Origin: Accumulibacter sp.
Lineage (GTDB): Bacteria; Pseudomonadota; Gammaproteobacteria; Burkholderiales; Rhodocyclaceae
Length of the DNA: 6,920 bases
Assembly: GCA_003538495.1 (NCBI GenBank)
Contig: DPSD01000684.1
Span: 1 to 6,920 of the forward strand
Direction of reading: 5' to 3'
In this document: positions 1-6,468 of the stretch, piece after piece
Layout of the letters: each line of letters starts with the position of its first letter
Position numbering within the stretch: position 1 is the stretch's first letter
Translations under genes and position numbers: made by a program
The notes under the pieces: generated by a model
What the model was told of the DNA's origin: nothing
The model's input: the letters and a program-made list of their open reading frames with translations, nothing else
Databases searched by the model: none

Positions 1-154
1 CAGAGACGACTTTGTCACGCTCCGGTGTGAGTGTCTCGGCGCCGATCGGCGACCAGTTCCGGGTCTTCAGGCTCCAGTGCTTGGGGTTGTTCTGCCGAGC
101 GGCTTGATAGAGGGTATGACGCCCCTGGTGCTTTCGCCTCGTCCTGCTTGTCAT
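1..154 (-). CDS. Partial IS-associated ORF, transposase-like fragment
   Basis: Reading from ATG at 154-152 leftward gives 51 codons with no stop before the window edge. The product is very basic (MTSRTRRKHQGRH...) and contains NPKHWSLKTRNWSPIG followed by LTPERD. I recall a similar NPxRWSxxTRNWxPVG...LNPE motif from short ORFs or C-terminal tails associated with bacterial insertion sequences. This is from memory and was not searched. The ORF lies directly inside the IS-like terminal repeats and reads into the element. No good Shine-Dalgarno precedes the ATG, and the frame is open upstream of it, so the true start is uncertain. An overlapping minus frame starts at a GTG behind an AGGAGG and encodes only a Q/E-rich peptide of about 57 residues. 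The fragment may be a remnant. Confidence 0.35.
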   Translation of the reverse strand, partial: MTSRTRRKHQGRHTLYQAARQNNPKHWSLKTRNWSPIGAETLTPERDKVVS

Positions 155-230
155 GCTCCTGCTCCTGTTGTGGCTGCTTTCGCACCACTTATCCTCCTGT
201 CCGAATTTCCGGACCACACTCGCATGGGGG

Positions 231-291
231 TGTATCAGTTTTGAATCGGTGACAAAGGAAGAACTGTGTCAGTTTTCAACCGGTGTTGACA
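231..291. repeat. Two tandem IS terminal repeats
   Basis: Copies at 231-254 and 265-291 share the core TGTrTCAGTTTTsAAyCGGT, differing at only three positions there. Both then end in GACA, the second with two extra bases (GTTGACA against GTGACA). Ten bases separate them. Tandem repeats like these at element ends are transposase-binding sites in IS21-type elements. The outermost six bases, TTGACA at 286-291, match the sigma-70 -35 consensus exactly and point out of the element toward gabD. Confidence 0.6.
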
Positions 292-661
292 GATGGGATC
301 GGGCGCGGAGGCGACGTCCGATCGCCTTGATCGCGGAGCGCCCGTGCATACCGATCGCAGGCCGATGGCAAGCGTTTCGGGGTCGGCCTCGGCCGGGCGA
401 ACACGACCTCATTCTTGCCAGGCAGGCAAGCGGTGTCCGGGATTCACTCGGCTCGTTGTCGAAGCGGCAGCAAGTCAGGGTCACGCCGGGCGGCCGGTCG
501 ATCGTGAACGGGTCCAAATTGGTATCATGGTTTCTGCAGAAATTGGTCCGATTTAGCACCGATTTTGCGCGTAGAGTCGACCCCTGATGGTGCATGCTGG
601 CAGCAAGGTCTGCTCAGCAGCCGGGATTTCGGCGGCTTGAATGCGCCACGATCAACGTACC
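292..661. other. Gene-free region between the IS end and gabD
   Basis: I see no convincing gene in these 370 bases. ORFs are open on both strands, but their products are arginine-rich, lack recognisable motifs and lack ribosome binding sites, as expected of chance frames in GC-rich DNA. Visible structure: a 6-bp inverted repeat, CTTGCC/GGCAAG, at 414-419 and 425-430 with a 5-base spacer; two direct copies of AAATTGGT at 516-523 and 540-547; and an extended -10-like sequence at 520-528. The stretch most likely holds the gabDT promoter and leader, perhaps with scars of IS insertion. Confidence 0.5.
520..528 (+). promoter_or_regulatory. Possible extended -10 promoter for gabDT
   Basis: TGGTATCAT fits the extended -10 pattern TGn-TATAAT with one mismatch in the hexamer (TATCAT). 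No recognisable -35 lies 16-18 bases upstream, which is tolerated by extended -10 promoters. It lies between or on two AAATTGGT copies (516-523, 540-547), which could be operator half-sites. Transcription would start near 535 and leave a leader of about 140 bases. This is a weak, pattern-only call. Confidence 0.2.
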
Positions 662-680
662 AGGAGGATCGAAGCCTGTG
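662..680 (+). promoter_or_regulatory. Ribosome binding site deciding the gabD start
   Basis: AGGAGG at 662-667 lies 10 bases before GTG at 678-680. The in-frame ATG at 594 has no Shine-Dalgarno and would add 28 residues with no counterpart in E. coli GabD, whose N-terminus (MKLNDSNL, from memory) lines up with VKLADTTL encoded from 678. Confidence 0.8.
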
Positions 681-2132
681 AAACTTGCCGATACGACGCT
701 GCTCAGGCAGTTGTGTTACGTCAATGGGGAATGGTGTTGCGCGGACAGTTCGCGAACCTTTCCGGTGATCAACCCGGCCACCGGCGAGCAACTGGCGACG
801 GTGCCCGACGCAGGCGCGGGCGAAACCCGTCGAGCGATCGAGGCCGCTCGTGTCGCGCAGCCGGCTTGGCGTGCGAGGACCGCCGGCGAGCGGGCGAAGG
901 TTCTGCGCCGGTGGTATGAACTGCTGCTCGCCAACCAGGAGGATCTCGCGCAACTGATGACCGCGGAGCAGGGCAAGCCGCTGCTCGAGTCGCGCGGCGA
1001 GATTGCCTACGCCGCCTCGTTCATCGAGTGGTTTGCCGAGGAAGGGAAGCGCGTCTACGGGGACATCATTCCGCCGCACCACGCCGACAAGCGCGTTCTC
1101 GTCGCCAAGGAGCCGATCGGCGTTTGCGCGGCGATCACGCCCTGGAACTTCCCCGCGGCGATGATCACCCGCAAGGTCGCTCCGGCGCTGGCAGCCGGCT
1201 GCTGCGTAGTGCTCAAGCCGGCGGAGGCGACGCCGCTGTCGGCGCTGGCGCTGGCGGAACTGGCGGAGCGGGCGGGCGTTCCGAAAGGCGTCTTCAACGT
1301 GTTGACCGGCGACGCGGTCGCGATCGGTGGCGAGCTGTGCGCCAATCCGACGGTGCGCAAGCTGAGCTTTACCGGGTCCACGGAAGTTGGTCGAATCCTC
1401 ATGCAGCAGTGTGCGCCGACGATCAAGAAGCTGTCTCTGGAACTGGGCGGGAACGCGCCGTTCATCGTCTTCGACGACGCGGATCTCGATGCCGCGGTGC
1501 AGGGTGCGATGCTTTCCAAGTATCGCAACGCTGGCCAGACCTGCGTCTGCGCCAACCGCATCCTCGCGCAGGAAGGCATCTACGACGCTTTCGTCGAAAA
1601 GCTCGGAGCGGCTGTTGCCGGCCTGCGAGTTGGGAACGGGGTCGACGAGGGCGTCACCCAAGGTCCGCTGATCGACGTGGCGGCGATCGCCAAGGTCGAG
1701 GAACTGGTCGTCGATGCGTGCGACAAGGGCGCTCGGGTGGTTTGTGGTGGGCAGCGCCATGGTCTCGGTGGAACCTACTACGAACCCACCATTCTGGCCG
1801 ACGTGACGCCGGCGATGCGTATCGCTCGCGAAGAAGTGTTTGGACCGGTGGCGCCGGTCTTCAGGTTCAAGGCCGAGAGCGACGCGGTGGCGATGGCCAA
1901 CGATACCGAATATGGCCTCGCTTCCTACTTCTATACCGAGAACCTGGCACGCAGCATGCGCGTGTCGAGTGCCCTGGAGTATGGCATTGTCGGTGTCAAC
2001 ACCGGTTTGATCTCGACCGAGGTCGCACCATTCGGCGGGATGAAGTCGTCTGGTCTGGGACGAGAGGGGTCCAAGTACGGAATCGAGGATTATCTCGAAA
2101 TCAAGCATATTTGCATCGGTGGGATCAATTGA
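678..2132 (+). CDS. gabD: Succinate-semialdehyde dehydrogenase GabD
   Basis: A 484-residue aldehyde dehydrogenase, matching the roughly 482 residues of E. coli GabD and alignable by eye to it nearly end to end. It oxidises succinate semialdehyde to succinate in the cytoplasm, the last step of GABA breakdown. Visible family features, numbered from the GTG start: ITPWNFPAAM from residue 153 (the WN forms part of the oxyanion/cofactor site), KPAEATP 180-186 (cofactor ribose site), FTGSTEVG 231-238 (Rossmann glycine motif), general base Glu255 in LELGGNAPF and nucleophile Cys289 in NAGQTCVCANR. The C-terminal part (APFGGMKSSGLGREG, YGIEDYLEIK) is typical of GabD. Two details differ or deserve note. 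Glu183 sits where E. coli GabD has serine, suggesting NAD+ rather than NADP+ use. Cys291 forms a CxC pair with the nucleophile, as in the redox switch of human SSADH. gabT follows after 29 bases. A close homologue acting on glutarate semialdehyde (DavD) cannot be excluded. Confidence 0.95.
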   Translation: MKLADTTLLRQLCYVNGEWCCADSSRTFPVINPATGEQLATVPDAGAGETRRAIEAARVAQPAWRARTAGERAKVLRRWYELLLANQEDLAQLMTAEQGKPLLESRGEIAYAASFIEWFAEEGKRVYGDIIPPHHADKRVLVAKEPIGVCAAITPWNFPAAMITRKVAPALAAGCCVVLKPAEATPLSALALAELAERAGVPKGVFNVLTGDAVAIGGELCANPTVRKLSFTGSTEVGRILMQQCAPTIKKLSLELGGNAPFIVFDDADLDAAVQGAMLSKYRNAGQTCVCANRILAQEGIYDAFVEKLGAAVAGLRVGNGVDEGVTQGPLIDVAAIAKVEELVVDACDKGARVVCGGQRHGLGGTYYEPTILADVTPAMRIAREEVFGPVAPVFRFKAESDAVAMANDTEYGLASYFYTENLARSMRVSSALEYGIVGVNTGLISTEVAPFGGMKSSGLGREGSKYGIEDYLEIKHICIGGIN

Positions 2133-2161
2133 GCCTGCGGGCGAAAGCACTGGAGAAAGAC

Positions 2162-3466
2162 ATGAACGCACGTCACGATACGACCATGGAAACCAACGCC
2201 AGCTTGATGGCCAGACGCCAGGCAGCCCTGCCCAGAGGTGTTGGCCAGGCACACCCGCTGTTCGCCGAAAGGGCCGAAAATGCGGAAATATGGGATGTCG
2301 AGGGCCGTCGCTGGATCGACTTCTGCGCCGGTATCGCGGTAGTCAATACCGGCCACTGCCATCCGCGGGTGGTGGCTGCGGCCAACCAGCAACTGGCGGC
2401 ATTTACGCATACCTGCTTTCAGGTGGTAGCCTACGAGTCGTACGTCGAGCTGTGCGAGCGACTCAATGCGGCGGCACCCGGCGCGACGCCGAAGAAGTCG
2501 TTTCTGGTCAATACCGGAGCTGAAGCGGTCGAGAACGCGGTCAAGATTGCCCGTGCGGCGACTGGCCGAACCGGTGTGATCGCCTTCGGCGGCGGTTTTC
2601 ATGGTCGGACCATGTTCGGACTGGCGCTGACCGGCAAGGTGGCGCCGTACAAGGTCAAGTTCGGGCCGTTTCCGGGCGGCATATTTCACGTGCCGTTTCC
2701 GAATGCCTTGCACGGTGTTTCGGAAGACGATTCGATCGAGGCGATTGAACGACTGTTTGCCTACAGCATCGAACCCACGCAAGTCGGGGCGATCGTCATC
2801 GAGCCGGTGCAGGGAGAGGGTGGCTACCTGCCGGCACCGCTGGGTTTCTTGCGCCGCCTGCGGACCTTGTGCGATACGCACGGGATTCTGCTGGTTGCCG
2901 ATGAGGTGCAGAGCGGTTTTGCCCGTTGCGGAAAGCTGTTCGCGATCGAACATTATGGCGTCGAAGCGGACATCATCACGCTGGCCAAGGGGCTTGGCGG
3001 TGGCTTGCCCGTCGCCGCGGTCGTCGGCAAGGCACAGGTCATGGATGCCGCCGAGGTCGGCGGCCTGGGTTCCACCTATGCCGGAAGCCCGGTGGCCGTT
3101 GCCGGTGCGCTGGCGGTGCTGGACGTGATTGCCGAGGAGAAGCTGTGCGAGCGGTCGATGTTGCTGGGCGAGCGCATGCGCAAGCGCTTCGCCGCCATGC
3201 AGGAGAAGTATCCGGCGATCGCCGAGGTGCGCGGGCTCGGGGCGATGACAGCGGTGGAGTTCTGCCGCAACGGCGATCCGCGGCAACCGGCGCCAGACAT
3301 CGCCACGGCACTGAAGAACGAAGCGGCAAAACGTGGTTTGTTGTTGCTGTTGTGCGGGGCGCACGGTAATGTACTGCGGGTAATGGTGCCGCTGACCATC
3401 CCGGAGGTGCTGCTGGATGAAGGCCTGGATGTGATCGAAGCCTCGCTGCAGGCGATTGGCGCCTGA
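2162..3466 (+). CDS. gabT: 4-aminobutyrate transaminase GabT (PLP enzyme)
   Basis: A 434-residue class III aminotransferase of fold type I, close to E. coli GabT (426 residues). It moves the amino group of GABA to 2-oxoglutarate, giving succinate semialdehyde for GabD and glutamate. Conserved positions: VNTGAEAVENAVK (PLP phosphate loop), FHGRT with Arg149, IEPVQGEGG with Glu214 and Glu219, ADEVQSG with Asp247 (pairs with the PLP ring nitrogen), AKGLGGG with the PLP lysine Lys276, and NVLRVMVP with the substrate-side arginine. These equal the E. coli residues shifted by eight. The shift is due to the start: ATG at 2162 has GGAG at 2152-2155, while ATG at 2186, which lines up with the E. coli start, has no Shine-Dalgarno. 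It is translated 29 bases behind gabD, in one operon. It could also accept 5-aminovalerate or beta-alanine, since family members differ little in visible motifs. Confidence 0.94.
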   Translation: MNARHDTTMETNASLMARRQAALPRGVGQAHPLFAERAENAEIWDVEGRRWIDFCAGIAVVNTGHCHPRVVAAANQQLAAFTHTCFQVVAYESYVELCERLNAAAPGATPKKSFLVNTGAEAVENAVKIARAATGRTGVIAFGGGFHGRTMFGLALTGKVAPYKVKFGPFPGGIFHVPFPNALHGVSEDDSIEAIERLFAYSIEPTQVGAIVIEPVQGEGGYLPAPLGFLRRLRTLCDTHGILLVADEVQSGFARCGKLFAIEHYGVEADIITLAKGLGGGLPVAAVVGKAQVMDAAEVGGLGSTYAGSPVAVAGALAVLDVIAEEKLCERSMLLGERMRKRFAAMQEKYPAIAEVRGLGAMTAVEFCRNGDPRQPAPDIATALKNEAAKRGLLLLLCGAHGNVLRVMVPLTIPEVLLDEGLDVIEASLQAIGA

Positions 3467-3479
3467 ACTTGCAGGCCGG

Positions 3480-3556
3480 AGCGGGTTTGATTTGGCCGCC
3501 AACCCGCTATCGTCGGGAGGCTGGCGTCTGCCAGTCAGCGCCTGCTGTTGCAGGCG
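3480..3556 (+). terminator. Cluster of three hairpins after gabT
   Basis: Three inverted repeats begin 14 bases after the gabT stop. The first is AGCGGGTT (3480-3487) with AACCCGCT (3501-3508), an 8-bp stem with a 13-base loop. The second is CTGGC (3521-3525) with GCCAG (3530-3534) and a GTCT loop. The third is CGCCTGC (3539-3545) with GCAGGCG (3550-3556) and a TGTT loop. None is followed by a run of T, so this is not a classical intrinsic terminator. It could act with Rho, protect the gabDT mRNA 3' end, or slow transcription. The position at the operon end supports a termination or stability role. Confidence 0.45.
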
Positions 3557-3806
3557 GGTCGGCGGCGCGTCAGCAAGAGCCCGCAATCAGGCGTGGCGCC
3601 GGGTTGGCCGCGGCTCGCGCAGTGATGACAACGGGTAAAGCGGTCATCGTGTACTCCGTGAAGCCATCCAGGGAGGCGATGGCAGAAGTAAGGCCGCGGT
3701 CGTGAAGGGCGGCGACCAGTGATGACCGTCAGGAAGTCCGCTCGAGTTGGCTGCGGATCAACCTGACGGCGAGTCGAAAAATGACCATCCGCTCACCAGA
3801 AGCGGC
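3557..3806. other. Gene-free region between gabT and the amidohydrolase operon
   Basis: This is the remainder of the 355-base gap between genes. ORFs crossing it have no ribosome binding site and encode low-complexity Ala/Arg-rich products, so I call no gene. There is a 10-base direct repeat, CAGTGATGAC, at 3620-3629 and 3717-3726, and an inverted pair GATGAC (3624-3629) / GTCATC (3643-3648). The region should contain the promoter of the downstream operon unless gabDT transcripts read through, but I find no persuasive sigma-70 -35/-10 pair. Confidence 0.4.
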
Positions 3807-3821
3807 AGGAGAAAGCACTTC

Positions 3822-4820
3822 ATGATCCCTTTTTCAATTGCTGGCATCCAGATGAACATCTCGATGGAGCATGAGAACATCACCGCGATGGGCCACAAGC
3901 TGGACGTCGTCATGGCCCGCTTTCCCTGGGTGCAGATGGTGGTATTTAGCGAACTGGCCCCCTTCGGGCCGGTACCGTTCCACGCCCAGCAGACCGGCGG
4001 GGCGGCCGAACAGCTTTTTTGCCAGATGGCGGCCAAGCACGGCCTCTGGTTGCTGCCGGGTTCGATGTTCGAGCGCGTCGGTGATGACGTTTACAACACC
4101 ACGTCGGTGATCGATCCGAACGGCAAGGTGGTCACCCGTTACCGCAAGATGTTCCCCTTTCTGCCCTACGAAATGGGCGTCAAGCCGGGTATCGAATTCT
4201 CGGTGTTCGACGTGCCCAACGTCGGGCGCTTCGGGGTTTCCATCTGCTACGACATGTGGTTTCCCGAAACGACCCGGACGCTGGTGGCGATGGGGGCCGA
4301 ATGCATCCTCCATCCGACGATGACCGACACCATTGACCGCGATGTCGAGCTGCCGATCGCCCGTGCCAACGCCACCATCAACCAGTGCTACTTTTTCGAT
4401 GTCAACGGCGTCGGCGACTGCGGCACCGGTCGGTCGATCATCGTTGGCCCTTCCGGTTACGTCATTCACGAGGCGGGTGGGGGCGAAGAGATCATGCCGG
4501 TGGAAATCGATCTGGCGCGCGTTCGCCGGGAGCGCGAGGTGGGGATCCGCGGCCTGGGCCAGACGCTCAAGAGCTTCCGTGACCGGCCGATCGAGTTTCC
4601 GGTCTACCAGAAACACCTGGGCAGGGAAGAGGACTACTTGAATAGTCTGGGGCCGTTGATCAAGCCGACGCGCGGATCACGTTCGGACATCGCGGCGCCG
4701 CCAGCGGGTGCAGTCGCCGGCGCAGACGGTTCGATCGTCCGGGTGGCCGAACTCGATGCCCAGGCCAGTATCGCCGCTGCACTGGCCGAAAATGTTCCAC
4801 CGTACCACTCCCATCCTTGA
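3822..4820 (+). CDS. Nitrilase-superfamily carbon-nitrogen hydrolase
   Basis: A 332-residue cytoplasmic enzyme of the nitrilase (CN-hydrolase) superfamily, which hydrolyses amides, carbamoyl-amines or nitriles through a Glu-Lys-Cys triad. The triad is visible: Glu44 in VVFSELAPFG, Lys109 in YRKMFPF and nucleophile Cys142 in SICYDMWFPE, with the typical spacing. Further superfamily signs are the NTTSVIDPNGKVV strand before the lysine, ARANATINQCYFFDVNG in the region contacting the substrate, and RSIIVGPSGYVIHEAG near the end of the core. Residues from about 285 on form an Ala/Gly-rich tail absent from minimal members. ATG 3822 is chosen because AGGAG (3807-3811) lies 10 bases upstream and MIPFSIAGIQ begins the first core strand. 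It lies 36 bases before the ATP-grasp gene, so they are probably co-transcribed. The substrate is unknown: omega-amidase, N-carbamoyl-amine amidase or aliphatic amidase are all possible. I would not call it a true nitrilase. Confidence 0.88.
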   Translation: MIPFSIAGIQMNISMEHENITAMGHKLDVVMARFPWVQMVVFSELAPFGPVPFHAQQTGGAAEQLFCQMAAKHGLWLLPGSMFERVGDDVYNTTSVIDPNGKVVTRYRKMFPFLPYEMGVKPGIEFSVFDVPNVGRFGVSICYDMWFPETTRTLVAMGAECILHPTMTDTIDRDVELPIARANATINQCYFFDVNGVGDCGTGRSIIVGPSGYVIHEAGGGEEIMPVEIDLARVRREREVGIRGLGQTLKSFRDRPIEFPVYQKHLGREEDYLNSLGPLIKPTRGSRSDIAAPPAGAVAGADGSIVRVAELDAQASIAAALAENVPPYHSHP

Positions 4821-4856
4821 CCAGTTCGCTTTTTCGGACGTCAGGAGGCTGACCCG

Positions 4857-6452
4857 GTGACCACCGCGCTACTCACCGGGGTGGCGCTGCTTGCCCTCTT
4901 CGGGATCGGGATCTTCGCGCTACAGCAAGGCCGCAGGAAAGAGACGCCTCAGACAAAGACACAAGCCCAGAGGAGACTAGAAATGACTCAGCCCGCAACG
5001 GCAGCGATCACCAGCATGTCGGATTTGCGCCTGTTCTTCCATCGGAACACCCGGCCGATCTATTTCATCAGTGCCACCAACTTCAATCTGGCCGGCATGG
5101 ACGAACGGGTGCCGCACTTCAAGCACATCAACTACATCGACTGCTACGATGGCCGCCATCCGAACGTGTTCGTTCCCAGCGAGCAGCCGCATCCCGAGTT
5201 CGAAGGGATCGAGGACATCAACAACTATCTCCTGCAGAACAAGGAGGTCATCGACTATATCAAGCGTCAGGGCGGCGATCCGGTGGCTGTCTTCCTGATG
5301 TTCGACGAGAAGACCGAGGAGTTGTGCAAGGAGTTGGGGATCGAGCTGTGGTTTCCGCCGGCGTCGTTGCGCAAGCGCTGCGATAACAAGATGGAAACGG
5401 TTCGGATCGGCAACAAGGCGTCGGTGCCGTCGGTTCCGAACGTGCTGGCCAAGGTCGAAAGCTACGAACAGCTGATCAAGCTGACCGAGGAAAATGGGCT
5501 GGGCACCGACCTGGTGATTCAGTCGGCTTTCGGTGATTCGGGTCACACCACTTTCTTCATTTCCAACGAGGAGGAATGGAAGAAGTACGCCGACGAGATT
5601 GTCAAGGATCCCGAGGTCAAGGTGATGAAGCGGATCAACTGCCGCGGTGGCACGCTGGAAGCCTGCGTGACGCGTTGCGGTACGGTGGTCGGTCCGCTGC
5701 TGACCGAGATCGTCGGGGCAAAGGAGTTGACCCCGTACAAGGGCGGTTGGTGCGGCAACGAGGTCTTCCCCGGAGCATTTCCGGAAAAGGCCCGGATCAC
5801 GGCCCGCGACTACGCTTATGCCTTCGGCAACCAGTTGCTCGAGGAAGGCTATCGCGGCTACTTCGACCTGGATTTTCTGGTCGACCAGGATACCGATGAG
5901 GTCTATCTGGGCGAACTCAACCCGCGAGTCTGCGGTGCCAGTCCGATGACCAACCACGCGGCCTTCGCCTATGCCGACGCGCCGTTGTTCTTCTTCCATC
6001 TGCTGGAGTTCAGCGGCGTGGACTTCAAGCTCGACGTGGCGGCATTGAACGAACGCTGGAAGAACCCCAAGTACATCGACAGCTGGAGCCAGCTGGTGAT
6101 GAAGTACACCGACAAGACCGTGGATATGGTCGACCAGGCGCCACAATCCGGGATCTACCGAATGGACGAGGCCGGCAAGGTCAGCTATCACCGCTTTGAC
6201 TATCACCGCCTGGCGGTCGACGGCGAACACGAGGCTTTCTGGCTGCGCATTACGGGCCCCGGCGACTATCGCTATGAAGGCGCGGATCTGGGGATCCTGA
6301 TTACCCGCGGCCGCTCGATGACCGAGGAGTTCAAGCTGAACTCGCGGGCCCTGAACTGGATCAGCGGCATCCAGAGCTTCTACAAGGGCCGTCCGCTGGA
6401 TACCGCCGTTCAGGAAGCGGCGCCGTCGGCCGGGGCGTTCAAGATCCTCTGA
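4857..6452 (+). CDS. ATP-grasp ligase with N-terminal membrane segment
   Basis: A 531-residue protein from GTG 4857, which has AGGAGG at 4843-4848 eight bases upstream. Residues about 4-23 (ALLTGVALLALFGIGIFALQ) form one hydrophobic helix followed by GRRK, placing the rest in the cytoplasm by the positive-inside rule. Residues about 55-200 look like a pre-ATP-grasp domain. Residues about 215-370 are ATP-grasp: a glycine/serine loop AFGDSGHTT, MKRINCRGG, then YFDLDFLVD (Asp337, Asp339) and YLGELNPRVCGAS (Glu353, Asn355), the metal- and ATP-binding acid/Asn pair. The family joins a carboxylate, activated as acyl phosphate, to an amine or other nucleophile. Such proteins are often labelled biotin carboxylase, but no biotin carrier or carboxyltransferase partner is seen, and I infer an amide or peptide ligase of unknown substrate. 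Gln222 sits where many family members have the first ATP-binding lysine. The C-terminal 150 residues match nothing I recognise. The C45 gene follows after 16 bases. Confidence 0.8.
   Translation: MTTALLTGVALLALFGIGIFALQQGRRKETPQTKTQAQRRLEMTQPATAAITSMSDLRLFFHRNTRPIYFISATNFNLAGMDERVPHFKHINYIDCYDGRHPNVFVPSEQPHPEFEGIEDINNYLLQNKEVIDYIKRQGGDPVAVFLMFDEKTEELCKELGIELWFPPASLRKRCDNKMETVRIGNKASVPSVPNVLAKVESYEQLIKLTEENGLGTDLVIQSAFGDSGHTTFFISNEEEWKKYADEIVKDPEVKVMKRINCRGGTLEACVTRCGTVVGPLLTEIVGAKELTPYKGGWCGNEVFPGAFPEKARITARDYAYAFGNQLLEEGYRGYFDLDFLVDQDTDEVYLGELNPRVCGASPMTNHAAFAYADAPLFFFHLLEFSGVDFKLDVAALNERWKNPKYIDSWSQLVMKYTDKTVDMVDQAPQSGIYRMDEAGKVSYHRFDYHRLAVDGEHEAFWLRITGPGDYRYEGADLGILITRGRSMTEEFKLNSRALNWISGIQSFYKGRPLDTAVQEAAPSAGAFKIL
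4971..4985 (+). promoter_or_regulatory. Internal ribosome binding site and in-frame ATG
   Basis: AGGAGA at 4971-4976 lies six bases before ATG 4983-4985, in the same frame as the GTG start at 4857 and exactly 42 codons downstream. Starting here gives a 489-residue soluble ATP-grasp protein (MTQPATAAITSMSDLR...) without the membrane segment. Both sites look efficient, so either the gene makes two forms or one of the starts is unused. Confidence 0.55.
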
Positions 6453-6468
6453 CCATCGGCTGAGGTCG

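Larger units (their letters stand above)
1..291. mobile_element. One end of an insertion sequence, IS21-like
   Basis: Bases 231-291 carry two tandem, imperfect copies of a repeat that ends in ...TTGACA at 291. Read inward from 291 on the minus strand, the element begins TGTCAACACCGGTTG, which fits the TG...CA ends and multiple terminal repeats known for the IS21 family. The element would extend left, off the window. An ORF fragment with a transposase-associated motif lies just inside it on the minus strand. The other end, the main transposase genes and any target-site duplication are not visible, so the family is inferred from the end structure only. It could equally be a decayed solo end rather than an intact element. 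Confidence 0.45.

Noticed and set aside
545..558. Possible sigma-54 promoter TGGTCCGATTTAGC before gabD
   Set aside because: The GG-to-GC spacing is nine bases rather than the required ten.
269..595. Minus-strand ORF of 108 codons between the IS end and gabD
   Set aside because: No ribosome binding site or recognisable domain; it crosses into the IS terminal repeats and has the composition of a chance frame.
587..640. Short ORF of 17 codons in the gabD leader as a possible attenuator peptide
   Set aside because: No ribosome binding site, no run of regulatory codons and no alternative hairpins that would make an attenuator.
1028..2161. Long plus-strand open frame upstream of gabT suggesting an 812-residue fusion protein
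   Set aside because: The first 378 codons are the out-of-frame shadow of gabD. GabT homology and a ribosome binding site start at 2162.
525..2252. Long minus-strand ORF of 575 codons opposite gabD
   Set aside because: It is the antisense shadow of a clearly conserved gene in high-GC DNA, with an Arg/His-rich product lacking motifs.
3594..3609. Sigma-54-like sequence TGGCGCCGGGTTGGCC with GG and GC at the correct 10-base spacing
   Set aside because: Three of the other consensus positions fail (including the TTGC part), no enhancer site is evident, and such matches are common in GC-rich DNA.
3469..3705. 78-codon ORF in the gap after gabT
   Set aside because: No Shine-Dalgarno, covers the hairpin cluster, low-complexity product.
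4857..6452. Reading the ATP-grasp gene as a true biotin carboxylase of an acyl-CoA carboxylase
   Set aside because: No biotin carrier domain, carboxyltransferase or BirA-type partner is present, and the motifs fit a general amide-forming ATP-grasp better.
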